From Tillus elongatus (Eukaryota > Arthropoda > Insecta > Coleoptera > Cleridae), in contig OZ023266.1 in the NCBI GenBank assembly GCA_964006375.1, positions 13,900,565 to 13,964,564 on the forward strand: a stretch of 64,000 nt of DNA, read 5' to 3'. Position 1 is the first letter of the stretch; every line of letters begins with the position of its first letter. Positions 44,890 to 58,605 of this stretch are shown piece by piece. The position numbers and the translations under genes are program-made. The notes below the pieces were generated by a model. It was not told where the DNA came from, made no database searches, and saw only the letters and a program-made list of their open reading frames with translations.

Positions 44890-46445
44890 TCGACAATGGT
44901 ATAGTTGGTTTGATAAAAATTGGTATACATTTTGCCTTCCTGAAAACTTTCTTAGCCACCCATAAGTTTCTAGATTAATAAAAAAAGTCGCTTATTCAAA
45001 TTTGGAAGCAATGTTTTATGAAATGCGCTACCGTAACACATTTGCTGCGTCTGGAACTCTATTACTGGTTATACGTATATGACTTCTATACCACCGACTT
45101 ATTGACTAAACAACCTGATTTTTTTTAATTTATTTTGTCAAATAAAATATAATATAACACTGTTAAATCATAAACTCGATATAGCCATTTAAACTGCTAT
45201 CAAGTAATGGAAGAAAGGTTTAATTTCAAATTAACTTTCAGCACATATTTTAGCCAAATGACGAATGACAGCAGTTTAAAATGTAATACCTTGCACAACA
45301 TATTTTACCCAATATTTGTTCTTCATAACCCTCATTCGTTTCAGAATCTCCGCCAAACAATTACCAATTTTGACGTAATAAATCGTTTTGGCGTTTTTAG
45401 AAGAAATATAAATACATAAATAAAATTTTCAAAGTATATTTTTGTACTTCATGACCTTTTTGCACCAAAAAGCCTAATTTTCATTTGTAATTTATAATAG
45501 ATTTAGTTAACCAGCCTGTCCAGCGAATTTGTGAACTCCATAGTGCGACCTAAAGATTTCTTGTGTCATGCTAAATGTCAAAATTTTTGTATTCAAATTA
45601 TATTCATAATTTCGAGGAATTTTTGCTGTTTGTCTGGACGAAATATTGTCAAGTGAAAACTGAAGTTCTGGAATGATAAGCTAAATGTTTTCAGCTAAAT
45701 TGAAATCCCACTGTTTGCAGACTTCACATACTTGCAAAAGGGAGAGTATCAGAAGATGTTTGTCTCTCTATCTTGGATTTTCAAAATTGTGTTATATACG
45801 AGCATAAGCTTAAGCGTATTTTGTATGAGATACTTATCGTTAATGTAAATAATAGTAGGTATAGTATAGCATAGTTTGTCTAGAGTGGTACATGGTGTCC
45901 TAAAAATAAGCTTTTGCTTGTATGTATATGCAAGAGACACGATTTAGTTACATATATGCCTAATTAATTGTCAAAAATTGTCTGGAACTGCCCCTTCAAA
46001 TTATCTTGAAATTTCAGCTTCCCAAGAATACTCCTTTTACACCGATACTTCCACTCACTCTCATTCTCTCAACCTCCACTTTTGTACACTCTTCCATATC
46101 AACGGCCTGCTTATTACATAAAGTTGAATCTTACATTACCACAGCAAATTGTGCAATCTGCAGTCGATAACCAAAAATATAGATATTATTATTAAATATA
46201 TTATATTTTTTTGTCCTAACTCAGATACAATATTTTTATATATCGTACGTTAGATAAGAGTAACCTCTATGCCAAATTTGGTTACACAAACTGTGTTTCA
46301 GAATCTTTGTAAAAAAACTCAACAATTTTGACGCCTCAAATCGCCACTTTGACGTTTTTCGAAGAAACATAATAAAACCTTCAATTCTTAAGTTTTATGT
46401 TGTGATACCACTTGCCTTTTTGTATCAAAAAACTTAATCTTTTTT
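44888..46445. other. AT-rich stretch with one T1 terminus
   Basis: A degraded T1 end at about 45030-45055 (CACATTTGCTGCGTCTGGA). Otherwise there are scattered body-like words (AATTTTGACGxxxxAAATCG near 45360 and 46330) from older composite copies. No gene. Confidence 0.4.
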
Positions 46446-46449
46446 AATA

Positions 46450-47672
<1,223 letters not shown>

Positions 47673-48289
47673 TTTTATAAATTCTGTTTACCACGGGTAA
47701 TATTTTCCTCATGTGTTCTACTTTGACTTTCAGGGCATTTGATTTTTTTTTTCTTTAAATGCTTATAACGTTTTTTTCTTTTAATTAAGAGACCTGCAGC
47801 ATACTAGGTACCTATAGGTATGTTATATAAGAACCGCGTACCAAATTTTGTTACAATAAGTTTATTTTCAAAGATAGAAACATTCGCGGAATGAAAATCA
47901 AACATTTGCCAGTAAATACTGCTCCAGTTTTCTTGGTTTGCGAACCACAAAGCTATTTACTGACAAAACACTCAGTAGTGATAGGTTTTGCAAAATTTCC
48001 TTGCCTTCCTTGGCTATTTTTAGCACCACTGAAATTCCACGAGTTTTTCGACTTTCCTGACAAGTGGGCACTCTGTACCAAAATCTTTATTTATTGCTCT
48101 AGTACCTATCAAGATGACGTATGTTACATATTTTCTCTTAATTTTTTAATCCCTCAATAATACGCAAAAAATATCTTATAGGCACTTAAAAAATGGACAC
48201 AAAACCTTTGTAATTTTTTTGTTATTCTTCACTTGTTTTTTCATAATTTTGGCTGTAAATAAAACAACAGGTAGTTTTTCTGTACAACT

Positions 48290-48476
48290 ACGTTAACATT
48301 TTTGTACATTTTCAAACAATAAGTTATTTTGATATAATATGGTACGTTGTTTTTATTATATAGGTTATACCGGTAAAGAGATTGATGGCTGATTGCATTA
48401 GAGAGATATATTTGCCATTAAAAACATTTTTATGAAAATTCACTTCCATAACGCACTTGCTGCGTCCAGATTTTTT
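48290..48476 (-). repeat. T1 repeat, 5'-truncated copy
   Basis: Carries TTTCAAACAATAAGTTATTT, GGTTATACCGGTAAAGAGAT and the terminus AACGCACTTGCTGCGTCCAG. Confidence 0.75.
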
Positions 48477-49415
48477 ATTTATCTATTGGTTACTAATTAT
48501 ACATAGAGAACGCTCTTTCAAAAACGTTCTAAATATGTTTTACACACTTAATCCATTGCCGCACGCTTGAGAAATTTCTCAATGGTGCTTTAAAAATGCA
48601 CAGAGTTTAACTTATTGAAATTTGGCTTGAAGCCAGAGAACCTGACGTTTGAAAAAGCTTCTAGATTTTGCTCATTTATCAGCAGTCCTATTGATACCCA
48701 CGCATGATATGCATCATCTTCGCTTATCATCCCGAGTACAAATTACGGAGACATTTATTTGGACTTGGCAATCTAGTTATTTTCCTTATATTCATTTTTT
48801 TTTATTACACCTTTTAAGATAGTTAGTTTTAGATCAATGTAGGAGCAAAATTAACTTAAATATGAATACAGATGTACAGACTGTATCGCTGGCTTCACAA
48901 GTGATTTTTTCAACAAACAATTTTCTTATGTCTGATCTTACGCAAAGCGGCGAAACCAGTTACAAAGAAAAAAACAAACACGTGTGAGCCAGAACTCTTT
49001 AAATCTGTTTTTTGTATCGAACAGTTTTACCAAATAAGGGCAACAACAATTAATGACACTTAAATATGTGTTGCTTTTGAAGTCATACATGGCTGCTGGG
49101 CTGTTATGCCGTGTTCGGGCCAACTTAGTGGGTTGGTAGACGTTTCATCTGCTACTTCATTATCAGTACTAAACTGAACAGCCCAGGTCTGGCACCTCCT
49201 TTTATAGGCCGTAGGCGAGTCACACTCATGTCTGAAGATTGAAGAATAATTCCAGCAATAGTTCTTAAAATATGTGCTCTTAAACTGACGCCGATGTATA
49301 AGGTGGGGATATTTCCATGTTCCTGAAATCAATCTCGCGTTCAGCTTCTCCCTAAAAAGGGATGTTTGACGTGGGAAAGACAGACTTGCCTGTTCTCTAG
49401 GAAGAATGACATGGT
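48477..49415. other. Stretch without recognisable features
   Basis: A 133-codon minus-strand frame (49060-49461) is open but shows no domain or repeat match that I recognise. It may be part of the decayed LINE that follows. Confidence 0.35.
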
Positions 49416-49740
49416 TCAGACATTTAGATGGCCGACAAAATACTACCCAAAAAATCCACAATCACTACATTGGGTATAATTGATTGTTGCTGGCACTCAC
49501 ATGTTTCCGATCTTGTTAAAGCAGCAGCAAAGAAGCTTGGGTTTCTGATGCCCCAACGACAATCTTGTCCCTTGTAGATTCTATTCAGAAACAATCTGTT
49601 CGCTTTAGTTGTTAACAGAACCCCATTAACATGCAAAATAAAAAGTGTGGGAGCCAAAACTAAACCCTGTGGAACATCGGCATTAATTTCTAATTCATCT
49701 ATTGAAACAGCATCGGCAGCAAGGAGCGCTACTTCAGAAA
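49416..49740 (-). pseudogene. Decayed LINE reverse transcriptase fragment
   Basis: The minus strand gives DELEINADVPQGLVLAPTLF followed by ILHVNGVLL. This is the RT block VPQGSxLxPxLFxLxIN.L. After a gap come WHSHVSDLVKAAAKKLGF (thumb) and QRQSCPL. Many frame changes. Related to the piece at 58270-58600. Confidence 0.65.
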
Positions 49741-50180
49741 ACTAGATAACCGTCACAGGCAGAAAGAGGCTGCATCATTTAACATATCCATTATTAAGAA
49801 GACGCTTTAGAAACAAAAGGCACCGTAGTCAAAACAATAATAAATAATTCAAAAGAGTAAAAGTTGTGCAGTATTTGGGCATGAGTGAAACAAAATCTAC
49901 AGCCCCCTTGTATGATATTACAACCTTATATTTTTGACCAATCAAGAAACAATTGCACCAGATCTAAGGTTAAAAAGAACGATGCCAATGCATTAAAGCA
50001 TGAAATTCATTCAGTTTGTAGGTACTCAGGGCATCCCTCATATTAGTGTTGCTTTTTTTCAATTTACGGTCTCTTCGTCCATATGTAGGTAGTTGTACCA
50101 GTCCCGTACCTTCATTTTAAATTACTTTAATAAATTGACGTGGAAAGATTTGAGCGGTTGTAAAGCCACTGAGTGAAGAT
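49741..50180. other. Stretch without recognisable features
   Basis: No domain or repeat recognised. Confidence 0.4.
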
Positions 50181-50184
50181 AGTG

Positions 50185-50372
50185 TGATGAGCACTGATAA
50201 GTACACTTGGATAACCCAAATCACCATAACACATCTTTTCAAAGACCTGACGATCGTTCAGAATCTTTCATCCTCTGATGACGCTAACTTTGTTAGTGAA
50301 GCGATCTTCAGGTCTTTAAAAATATGTGTTGTGGTCATTTGGGTTCTCCAAGTGTACTTATATGCTTGTAAA
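50185..50372 (+). repeat. 180-bp palindromic PLE-type repeat with hammerhead-like core
   Basis: The left arm (AGCACTGATAAGTACACTTG, CACATCTTTTCAAAGACCTG) is answered on the right by its complement (CAGGTCTTTAAAAATATGTG, CCAAGTGTACTTATATGCT). The hammerhead-like core sits at 50271-50312 between the arms. It is the most compact and symmetric member of the family. Confidence 0.65.
50271..50312 (+). ncRNA. Hammerhead-like ribozyme motif
   Basis: CTGATGA (50275-50281), GCTAAC/GTTAGT stem II with a TTT loop, GAA (50298-50300), GCGATCTT as a weakened stem III, C50309 and AGG pairing with CCT (50272-50274). Core residues are present in order. The A15.1 position is G, and an extra C precedes stem II, as in all siblings. 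Confidence 0.45.
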
Positions 50373-50896
50373 TCCAATATTTGTACAACTTTTTCTCTTT
50401 CTGCCACTAGCTTTATTACGTTTTAAACTGACTGTTGCAGCCAACGTTACGACACCAATCAAGATCAATCTTTCGGAATTTATTTAATTGCAGGTTTGAC
50501 AATAAAACGACAAAGCTTTTCAAATACACTGACAAGATTGGAATTTTGCATACGATTATGTGGAGCCTTTTCTAGAGGCCCGCGCAGGCGGCTAGAGCGT
50601 GTGTAGGGTGTAGGGACACAAAAGTTTTGCTTTTCACGATCTATTTAAAAAAACACCTGTGGTTGGTGAAACGCCTAGAAATTCATTTAGTTAGTCGGAT
50701 AACAGTTCGGAAGCCGTTTAGGATTTCAATCCCAACTGGCCGTGAAAATCTAGAATTATCAGTATTTTTTTTTGTTGTTTTACTTTTTTACGTTTAAAAC
50801 GTTTGACCAAATTGAACAAAATTACTTTCTTTACTCAAAGTCTTCGAAATCGATAATTTTGTTGAATTTGAGCTTTGCATATGCTATATTTAGTGT
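50373..50896. other. Stretch without recognisable features
   Basis: A region near 50690-50750 has tRNA-like words (ATTTCAATCCCAACTGGCC) but no convincing A/B box pair. Confidence 0.35.
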
Positions 50897-50952
50897 GTAG
50901 CTATCAGTAGCGGCTCGTGCCTTAATGCATTGGGGGTGTGCAAGAAAAAAAA

Positions 50953-51685
<733 letters not shown>

Positions 51686-51777
51686 ATGAAGAGCTCACCT
51701 ATTTTCCCCCGAACATGTATTATAAAAAAACCTACTTACTAAACTAACTAAACTTAATAATTATTAACTATACTCAC

Positions 51778-51960
51778 CAAGTTTTCCTCTAGTAAGTTAT
51801 AGGTTATAGTGGTTAAAAAGTCCCTTAAAAAGTTAACCGTTAAATTAAAAATATTATCCACTGAATTAAACACAGCGTCACAATTATTTTCTCCACTTAT
51901 TAAGTAACCCGAAGTAGTAGCCATAATAATAATTGTCTTGTTAGAACATGTAAACAACAA
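51778..51960 (-). pseudogene. Exon-like open frame inside the hAT element
   Basis: The minus-strand frame begins MLFTCSNKTIIIMATTSGYL and runs to EENL, where TTG/GTGAGTA forms a good splice donor (51777-51776). The protein is hydrophobic and unlike any domain I know. It could be a short first exon of the hAT transposase gene. No downstream exon was found. Confidence 0.35.
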
Positions 51961-52462
51961 TGAAATGATCGAATTAAAATCAATCCGACGCGCAGCACTA
52001 CACGAATATTACTAAATACATGCTAGACACAGACACGCTCTACCAAAATTCCACTGCAAACTGCAAGTGTGGAATTTGAGAGCGCACACCAGATTACTTA
52101 TTCGGTCGTTTTCGACGATGATACTCGATCATTTCGCATTGAAGTATCGCATTTCCCCAAGACCGCCGAAAAATACACACCGCCGGCGACTGATGTATAT
52201 ATGGATATTTGGATATGGATGTATATAATGATAACGTCTGCAACCAACCATTAACATTATACTTATTCTGATGCTGTATTAATGGCTGCCGACTCTACGA
52301 TCCTCGATATGCTAATTTTGTTTGTTGAATGCAGGAATGCAGGAGGGAGAAAGCAAATAAAAATTTATTAAAATATAGCATAGCAAAAATATTTTTTTTC
52401 CACGGCAGGCGGCAGTGCGTGCGTACGGGCGCACTTTTTGAGAAGCCGCCCCTGGTAGATAT

Positions 52463-55205
52463 TCTCCAAGAAAATGTCGCGTTACTAAGTCGATTCTAAT
52501 TTTAATTTACTATAATTTAATATTATATAAAATGGTGTTGTAAATTTTGCATGTTCGTAATTAAAATCATCTGTATTGTTTGAACCCGAATTTAAAATGA
52601 TTGTGCTGGCAGATCAAAACATAACAGGTGTACCGTGCCAAAAGCCTATGACATTAATGTTCTGTTGACTCCTACTTGACTGGCTACAACATATATATCC
52701 AAAACTACATGTCATCATAATTGATATAAATACTAATATTATATTTTGTAAGAATTAATTTAAACACCTAAGAACATTCTTCTGTTTTGTATTTATTGAC
52801 TGCCTGCTATTTCTGCCATACTTTTCGAGAATTTTCATTGCAAACTTCTTTGAGAGTACCGTAAAACATGGGAACTTCGAAAGGTTTTAAGCATATTTTT
52901 CACCGCTCACTGAAAGTGACTCAGTAAAAAAATGTTTATATGCCATCATAACATTTGATTGGATATCAAAAACCCTACTATTCAGCAATCTTAAGCTATA
53001 AAAATTAATTTCTTTTGCGAAGAAGAAAACATTGTCTAGGAGGGATATCCTATAGAAAATACTTTACATTTGGTATCTATTTTGTTCTACAAAATTCTTG
53101 GCAGAATTTCCTCGAGCAGTTTCAGTTTTGCATGTAAGGAATTTGTATTCATCATGTCACAAATAAATTTTGCCGGCAGATACATCTTAAGACCTTGTCA
53201 AACTTCACAAACAAGCAAAATTAAGACGTGAACGATGTTGGACCTTCGTAAATAATAATTTGTTATTGTCTGTCGAAATTAGTTTGCTTCTATGAATATG
53301 TTATAGCCGTTGGAGTAAGCTTACTACGTTGTATTGCAACAACACCATGTTGCATGTAACTTTATTTAAACCAAAGCTTATACAGGTGTCCCAGGAATTG
53401 ATACAATAACAAAATTGGACGGCTGACGATAAAACTGTGCTATTTTGAAAGTTTTGAAAAAATCGGACATTTACAGGAAAAAAGTTTTACCCTTAAGGGT
53501 GGCATTTAGCCATCACTTTAGTATAGGAAAACAAGGCCTCCTTAAATTGTAATTATCTCAAGAAATAGTAGGTGTACGGAAACACATTAAATAGCTGCAT
53601 AATCTAGACAAACCAGAAGTGGTGATGAATGTTCGCAAATTTCAAAAAAATGTTTTGTGTTATTAGTTATAATTAATTGAAATTCACTTTAATATTCCAA
53701 TGATTTAGATAAGATTATATAAACGAACATGTTACAAAAGAGATGACTTTGACTATTCATTACCTGCAGGAACATGTAAAGATTCGATTGCAATAAAATA
53801 TAAGCATGTAGCCCTTCTAGTTTTTTTTAAATTACGTTTTTATTAAATGTCTACACAATACGATTTGTCCGGCTGCCCGAGCCAAATTTAGTACAAGTGC
53901 AACTGTATTGTCACTGAGCTGAGAGATGACAAGTTGGGCAATTATATAACAGAGGGCGTTTGCATCGGATCTAATGACTGTCTACCTCCGGCATAAACAG
54001 TGTTGTCAGTGTTATGAAAACTCAGTGAAATTGAATACTTCGACAACCATAAGCGTTTGACAACGTAAATAAATGCGATACTTAACAATGATGAAAATAA
54101 CGGTAAATTTGCCATTGACATTAATTTTACAATGCATTATTTGACGGACAAAATTTAATCGGGTGCTTAAACATTAACTTTTCGTTTCTCAAATAAAGCA
54201 TTTTATGAATCCCGTGCAATAAGCTTACAAATTTTCTACAGAGAAAATTATACGTATAGAAAAAAAAGGATATAAGAATATCGTCACACATTTATTAGGA
54301 CCTAATCACATTAAAAATCTTATAACTTACATTGAAGTAAAAACTAACATAATTTAATTAAATTGTCTTAATGGTTCATCCACTATTTAAAAAAATTAAA
54401 ATTCGCTACCAAAACGCACTTGCTGCATCAAGCCTTGCTGGTTTCTTTCCAATTATAATAAATGTTCTAATTAATATATAACGCAATTTATAACACTGAA
54501 TAACTGAGAAGAAAAGGAAACAACTATGCATATGTGCTAATGTACTTTATTAATTAGAAAACGGAACTTTCCACGAAACAATAATCATTTTTCTCTGCAT
54601 AGATGTAATTTTGCGATTACAATTAGTTTTTAAATTAAGTTATTCATTTTTAAATAACACACTGAAGTATTATTCTACAAACTTGGTGAAATTTTATGAA
54701 AAGACGCATAATCTTTTTAAATCAATTTCATTTGTAACCGGTACACACATATGTGTAGAGGTTTATCCATGCGTCGTGCGTGGGTCAATGTGCGTGCGTA
54801 GTGCGCGCGTGCGTGCGTGCACCTAAACCTAGTAAACATTTATATAAAAATAAATTGAAGTTTAACAAAAAAGTAAATTCGTAATTCACGACCCAAAACA
54901 TTGAGATATCTCCTTGAGTCAAAAAATATATGAATGACTGATTAGGTCGCTATATTGAATTTCTATTACTCGTATAAAATTGTCACCTATCACCAACCAG
55001 TACTCTATTGCACCATCTCTTGAAATCAAGCATTTTAAGCTAATCAAGTCTTATCGCATTAAAAGATCTTGCCGACACACTAAGGCATAGTCAGTTTTAT
55101 TTCTACTTGACGACAAGGCGGTAGTTCATTTTAAATAATGGAAAACCTTACAAATTTTGGAAAAACTGGCATCGAGTACGGCGAAGAGCGTCAAAATAGT
55201 GCCAC
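52463..55205. other. Long stretch without recognisable genes
   Basis: Holds a possible Tc1/mariner-like end near 53385 (ACAGGTGTCCCAGGAATTGA) with no mate found, a T1 terminus at 54398-54432 (AACGCACTTGCTGCATCA) and a TGCG-rich simple repeat at 54775-54822. The rest is plain AT-rich DNA. Confidence 0.45.
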
Positions 55206-55209
55206 AACA

Positions 55210-56201
55210 CAGTGGCGGTTCGTGACTTTGGGAGTGTGTGAAGCAGAATCCAGAGAGCCGGACCTCACCCCCTCCTGCGCCGTAGCAGGAAAATTTTCAA
55301 ATTTTCAAGGACACGCGTTCTCCTGGCACTTCAGTATTTAAATGAAATATCCATTTGTACAAAAATATAGACTTTCACAAGGAATAATTTTCGAAATAAT
55401 GACCAGGAATATTCGATGAGAGGACACTGTACACATACTGTACACGCACGCATACGGTAATATAATACGGCGCGTATTACCTATGAACATCTATTCATAT
55501 ATGGGCGGGCTAAAAGCATATATTTTTGCAAATTCAACGCCCTTCTAATTTTTTACAACTTGAAATTTTATATCTAATATTTTATTATTTTTAAATTATT
55601 CTTTTAGAGGTAATAATAAACAAATCAATTCTACTTACCAAAAATAAGGATGAAAAATCCAGCTTTTCAAAGTTTCTAAATGTGACACATACCAGATGAT
55701 TTAACGGCACCATAGTAAAAATAAAAATACGTCTCTGACGATCCGACTCAATCTAAACAAATGACAGAAACTAAGATTTGAAGCAGGCTCAGAAGGCTGC
55801 ATCACTTTTGTGGCCCAAACTACCAGTGCTCGTGCCGTTGCCATGGCAACCGTCTCATACAAGCGTTCCGAAACAGAGACAGCATTTGTGTACGTACAAA
55901 TCTGGCTCAGTCAGTCCGCAGCTGCTTGACGCTTTACAGTTCCGCAATACGTAAGCGCTGCGCATCGCGGCATGTATACATTCAATTCGGTGATCAGGGA
56001 CGGGCTTGCCAATTATATTCTAACATAAATTACTATAAAAATACATTATCAACTGCGACGTAACAAGACATTTTTATGTCGTTGTAGCAAATGAATTTGA
56101 GAGAATGAAAAAAAATAAAATTATGGCGGATTTTGAATAAAAAAGTTTAGCTTAATCGAAAAATATAGGTGAAGCAGCGCTCCACCTGCGTCATCTGACG
56201 A
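55210..56201. mobile_element. Non-autonomous hAT-like element
   Basis: CAGTGGCGGTTCGTGAC (55210) and, inverted at 56201, CAGTGGCGGCTCGTCAGA are hAT-type termini. The 992-bp interior has no transposase. The flanking octamers CCACAACA and TCGCTGCA agree at only 4 of 8 positions, so the target duplication is decayed or one end has been replaced. Confidence 0.6.
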
Positions 56202-56225
56202 GCCGCCACTGTCGCTGCAAGAAGA

Positions 56226-56498
56226 CTACATAGTATGATCTCCAAGGATCCGAATAGGCAAACTTTCGTTTCGTGTGTGTATAATTGACTCCGAGGGTCC
56301 AACTTCGCGGCCGTCAGTACAGAATAGGAAGAGGGCATCTGAGACAAATCCTAGTACCAGCTCTGGTGCTGCATATTTATGAAGTGCAACGTGTGTAAGT
56401 CCTATCAGAGGCAGATCCTTTACGACGCCGAGAGTTCTACCATTGGATCGTTGATAAAATCGCACGCGATAGGGTTTTTTGCGATGCGAATTTTTCAC
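56226..56498 (-). other. 90-codon open frame of unknown nature
   Basis: The minus strand reads MKNSHRKKPYRVRFYQRSN..LPLIGLTHVALHKYAAPELVLGF. It is basic at the start and hydrophobic later. I recognise no domain. It lies just beyond the hAT-like element and may be a remnant of other mobile coding sequence or chance. Confidence 0.2.
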
Positions 56499-56659
56499 TT
56501 ATAAAGCAGCTTCTAAGTGCAAGTATTTTTGACTGACATAATACCCATGTCTGTTCAAATGAAAACCTTCATGTCGTAAGAAAAACGAGGTTCCAATAGA
56601 GATGTTCCATAATCGTCTGGGTTGTATCAAGGAATTCTACCAGAACTGCTGAATAAAAT

Positions 56660-56805
56660 GTAGATAAATGTTAGCCGAGAGGTGTAACATCTTCATCATG
56701 AGTCTCTTACCACAGCACACGTATTAGCAACTGGCTTTATGAGCTATCCCCAGTAGATGGGTTGGACGACATGAGTTAATGCCTTTGCCTTTATCTTTAG
56801 AGAAC
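56660..56805 (+). repeat. tRNA-headed SINE (type 3) with GCCTTT tail
   Basis: The A box TAGCCGAGAGG at 56672-56682 is followed at class II spacing by a poor B box. A conserved-looking end (CCCCAGTAGATGGGTTGGAC) and a (GCCTTT)n-like tail at 56780-56801 follow. A similar tail ends the SINE at 28376. Confidence 0.5.
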
Positions 56806-57155
56806 CGTGATGGCATTGAGCCAATTTAACTACGATTTTGGGGCGTTATCTAACATTTTTTTCGTGTTAATTTTGGGTTGTTTGGCTCCAGTTGTCATGG
56901 CAGCTGTAAAACTCTGACATAAATGACAGTTCGCAACTATAGGCTACGTTAGCTGTTATTTATGTTAGAATTTCACAGTTGCCATAACAAATGTAACCAA
57001 ATAACGTAGACATAAGTTGGGATATTGTTTATTGACAAAAAGTACACAATTTTTTTAAACTTTTATGTCCCTGGTGGCGAAAATAGGTCGACGTTAAATA
57101 AATAAACTAATATAGCTTTTATGCAAATCTCAACGGTTGTAGTTTTGTGCACATA
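56806..57155. other. Stretch with a short inverted repeat
   Basis: Around 56860-57000, GTTTGGCTCCAGTTGTCATG and CCATAACAAATGTAACCAAA, together with ACTCTGACATAAATGACAG and TTATTTATGTTAGAATTTCA, form an imperfect palindrome. It is probably a small MITE. No gene. Confidence 0.4.
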
Positions 57156-57156
57156 A

Positions 57157-58145
57157 ATTATAGCATTAATGTGGGTGTTTCACAGGGTTCCGTTTTGGGT
57201 CCCAGACTGTTTCTTCTGCATATAGATGATATCTGTTAACAACCGACACATCTTCCCAAACAATGCCTCTCTTTACAGACCGTTGTCATCGACTCGCCCA
57301 ATATCTGCCTTTAGCTCCTTATCGATGAGAGTTGACGTAACCAACCTCCTAATCCTGCACTGTGTGCGGGAGAACAAGAGGAGGGGCTACACCAACAAGC
57401 GGATCCTCATAACCACAGACAACAAGGAAGCCCTTAAGGCCCTAAGTATCCCACGGGTAAACTCCAGGCTGGTAAGTGAGTGCCGAGACGAGACGAGCGA
57501 CTGGGCTGAGTAGAATGAGGTCACCCTCATCTGTGTGCCGGGTCACTCGGGGGTCAAAGGCAATGAAGAAGCTGACAGTCTCGCAAAGAGAGGGTCAGCA
57601 GAACCATGAATGGGACCAGAACCGGTTCTGGACGTGACAAAGAGCACTGCCAGGGGAGCCATTAAGTCCTGGGTCAGAAACGAACACAAGGTGTACTGGA
57701 CAGAATGTTCAGGGCTCAGACATGGGAAGTGAGTAATTGACGAACCCAGTGCAAAGAGAGCTGTGGAGCTGCAAAATCTTAGCAGAGGACAGCTCAGAAA
57801 CATAACAGGTCGTATCCCGCATGAAACACCTGTATAAAATGGGGCGGTTCGAGGAGGACCTCGCATGCAGACCTTGCGGCGAGGGGAAGGAATCAGCCCG
57901 GCACATCTTGTGCGAGTGTAAAGCTCTGGATCGCAAAAGACAACTGATCTACGGTCAGTATAGACCGGAGACAGAGCAATATAAAACTTCACCCTACCAA
58001 TCGCTGTGCAGACTACTTCAAGGCGCAGTGATTTTGGAATGGGTGGAGTAGAAAGACTAAGGGCATGCACAATAAGCCAAAGGCTGTAGAACTATCAGGG
58101 CGGCAAAGGCGCGGGCGAGCCCTGAGGGAGAAAAAGAACCAATCA
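57157..58145 (+). pseudogene. LINE with RNase H domain (I/Loa-like), decayed
   Basis: INVGVSQGSVLGPRLFLLHI at 57157-57225 is an RT block. Later, VTLICVPGHSGVKGNEEADSLAK (about 57510-57595) is the RNase H signature with GHSG and NEEAD. KSTARGAIKSWVRNEH follows, and finally CRPCGEGKESARHILCEC, the zinc-binding C-terminal tail, then ILEWVE and a stop at 58051. This order (RT, RNase H, CxxC..H..C) fits I-superfamily LINEs. The RT core between 57225 and 57335 is deleted or replaced, and stops and frameshifts are frequent. The GC content is higher than the surroundings, suggesting a fairly recent insert. Confidence 0.8.
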
Positions 58146-58264
58146 TCCTAAAGGATGACCTGTCTAAGATTTTCAGCTGGGGCTATGCAACTCTGGTTCT
58201 GTTTAATGCCTTATAAACACAGAATTGCATCTTCTCTAGGGTGAGTGATTTATAGAGCCTAGAC

Positions 58265-58605
58265 GTTCAGCTGACCATCAAAAGACTGCCCAAAATAACC
58301 ACACTCTCTACCTTGGGCATTATAACTAATGAGAAGAATCTTTGCTGGTATTTACATGTTGCCAATATTGCAAAAGCAGCATAAAAGCAGCTTGAAGTTC
58401 TGTTTTGGGTTAAAATTTGTTTTCGTCATAGCAGCTTCTGACGCTCTATATAGCCAGATACGTTCATAATTTTGGTACTGCCCAAAAGATAACCTCGTTC
58501 CTCCTGGATTTTACTCAGAAACACACGGTCCAGAGCACCGCAAAATGGTTGCAGCCATCTGCCTCTTTTATTGATGCTACCATCGATATTACTCTTTGGA
58601 AATTT
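58265..58605 (+). pseudogene. Decayed LINE reverse transcriptase thumb region
   Basis: Reads TIKRLPKITTLSTLGIITN, then LCWYLHVANIAKAA, LTLYIARYVHNFGTAQK and LLDFTQKHTVQSTAKW across frame changes. This is the thumb region after the RT catalytic core of Jockey/CR1-type LINEs. It belongs with the minus-strand fragment at 49416. Confidence 0.6.

Noticed and set aside
53385..53520. A further Tc1/mariner element starting ACAGGTGTCCCAGG
   Set aside because: No inverted mate and no transposase were found nearby, so the end motif alone is insufficient.
57543..58070. A 175-codon minus-strand frame
   Set aside because: It is the antisense shadow of the RNase H/zinc-tail region of the LINE on the plus strand.
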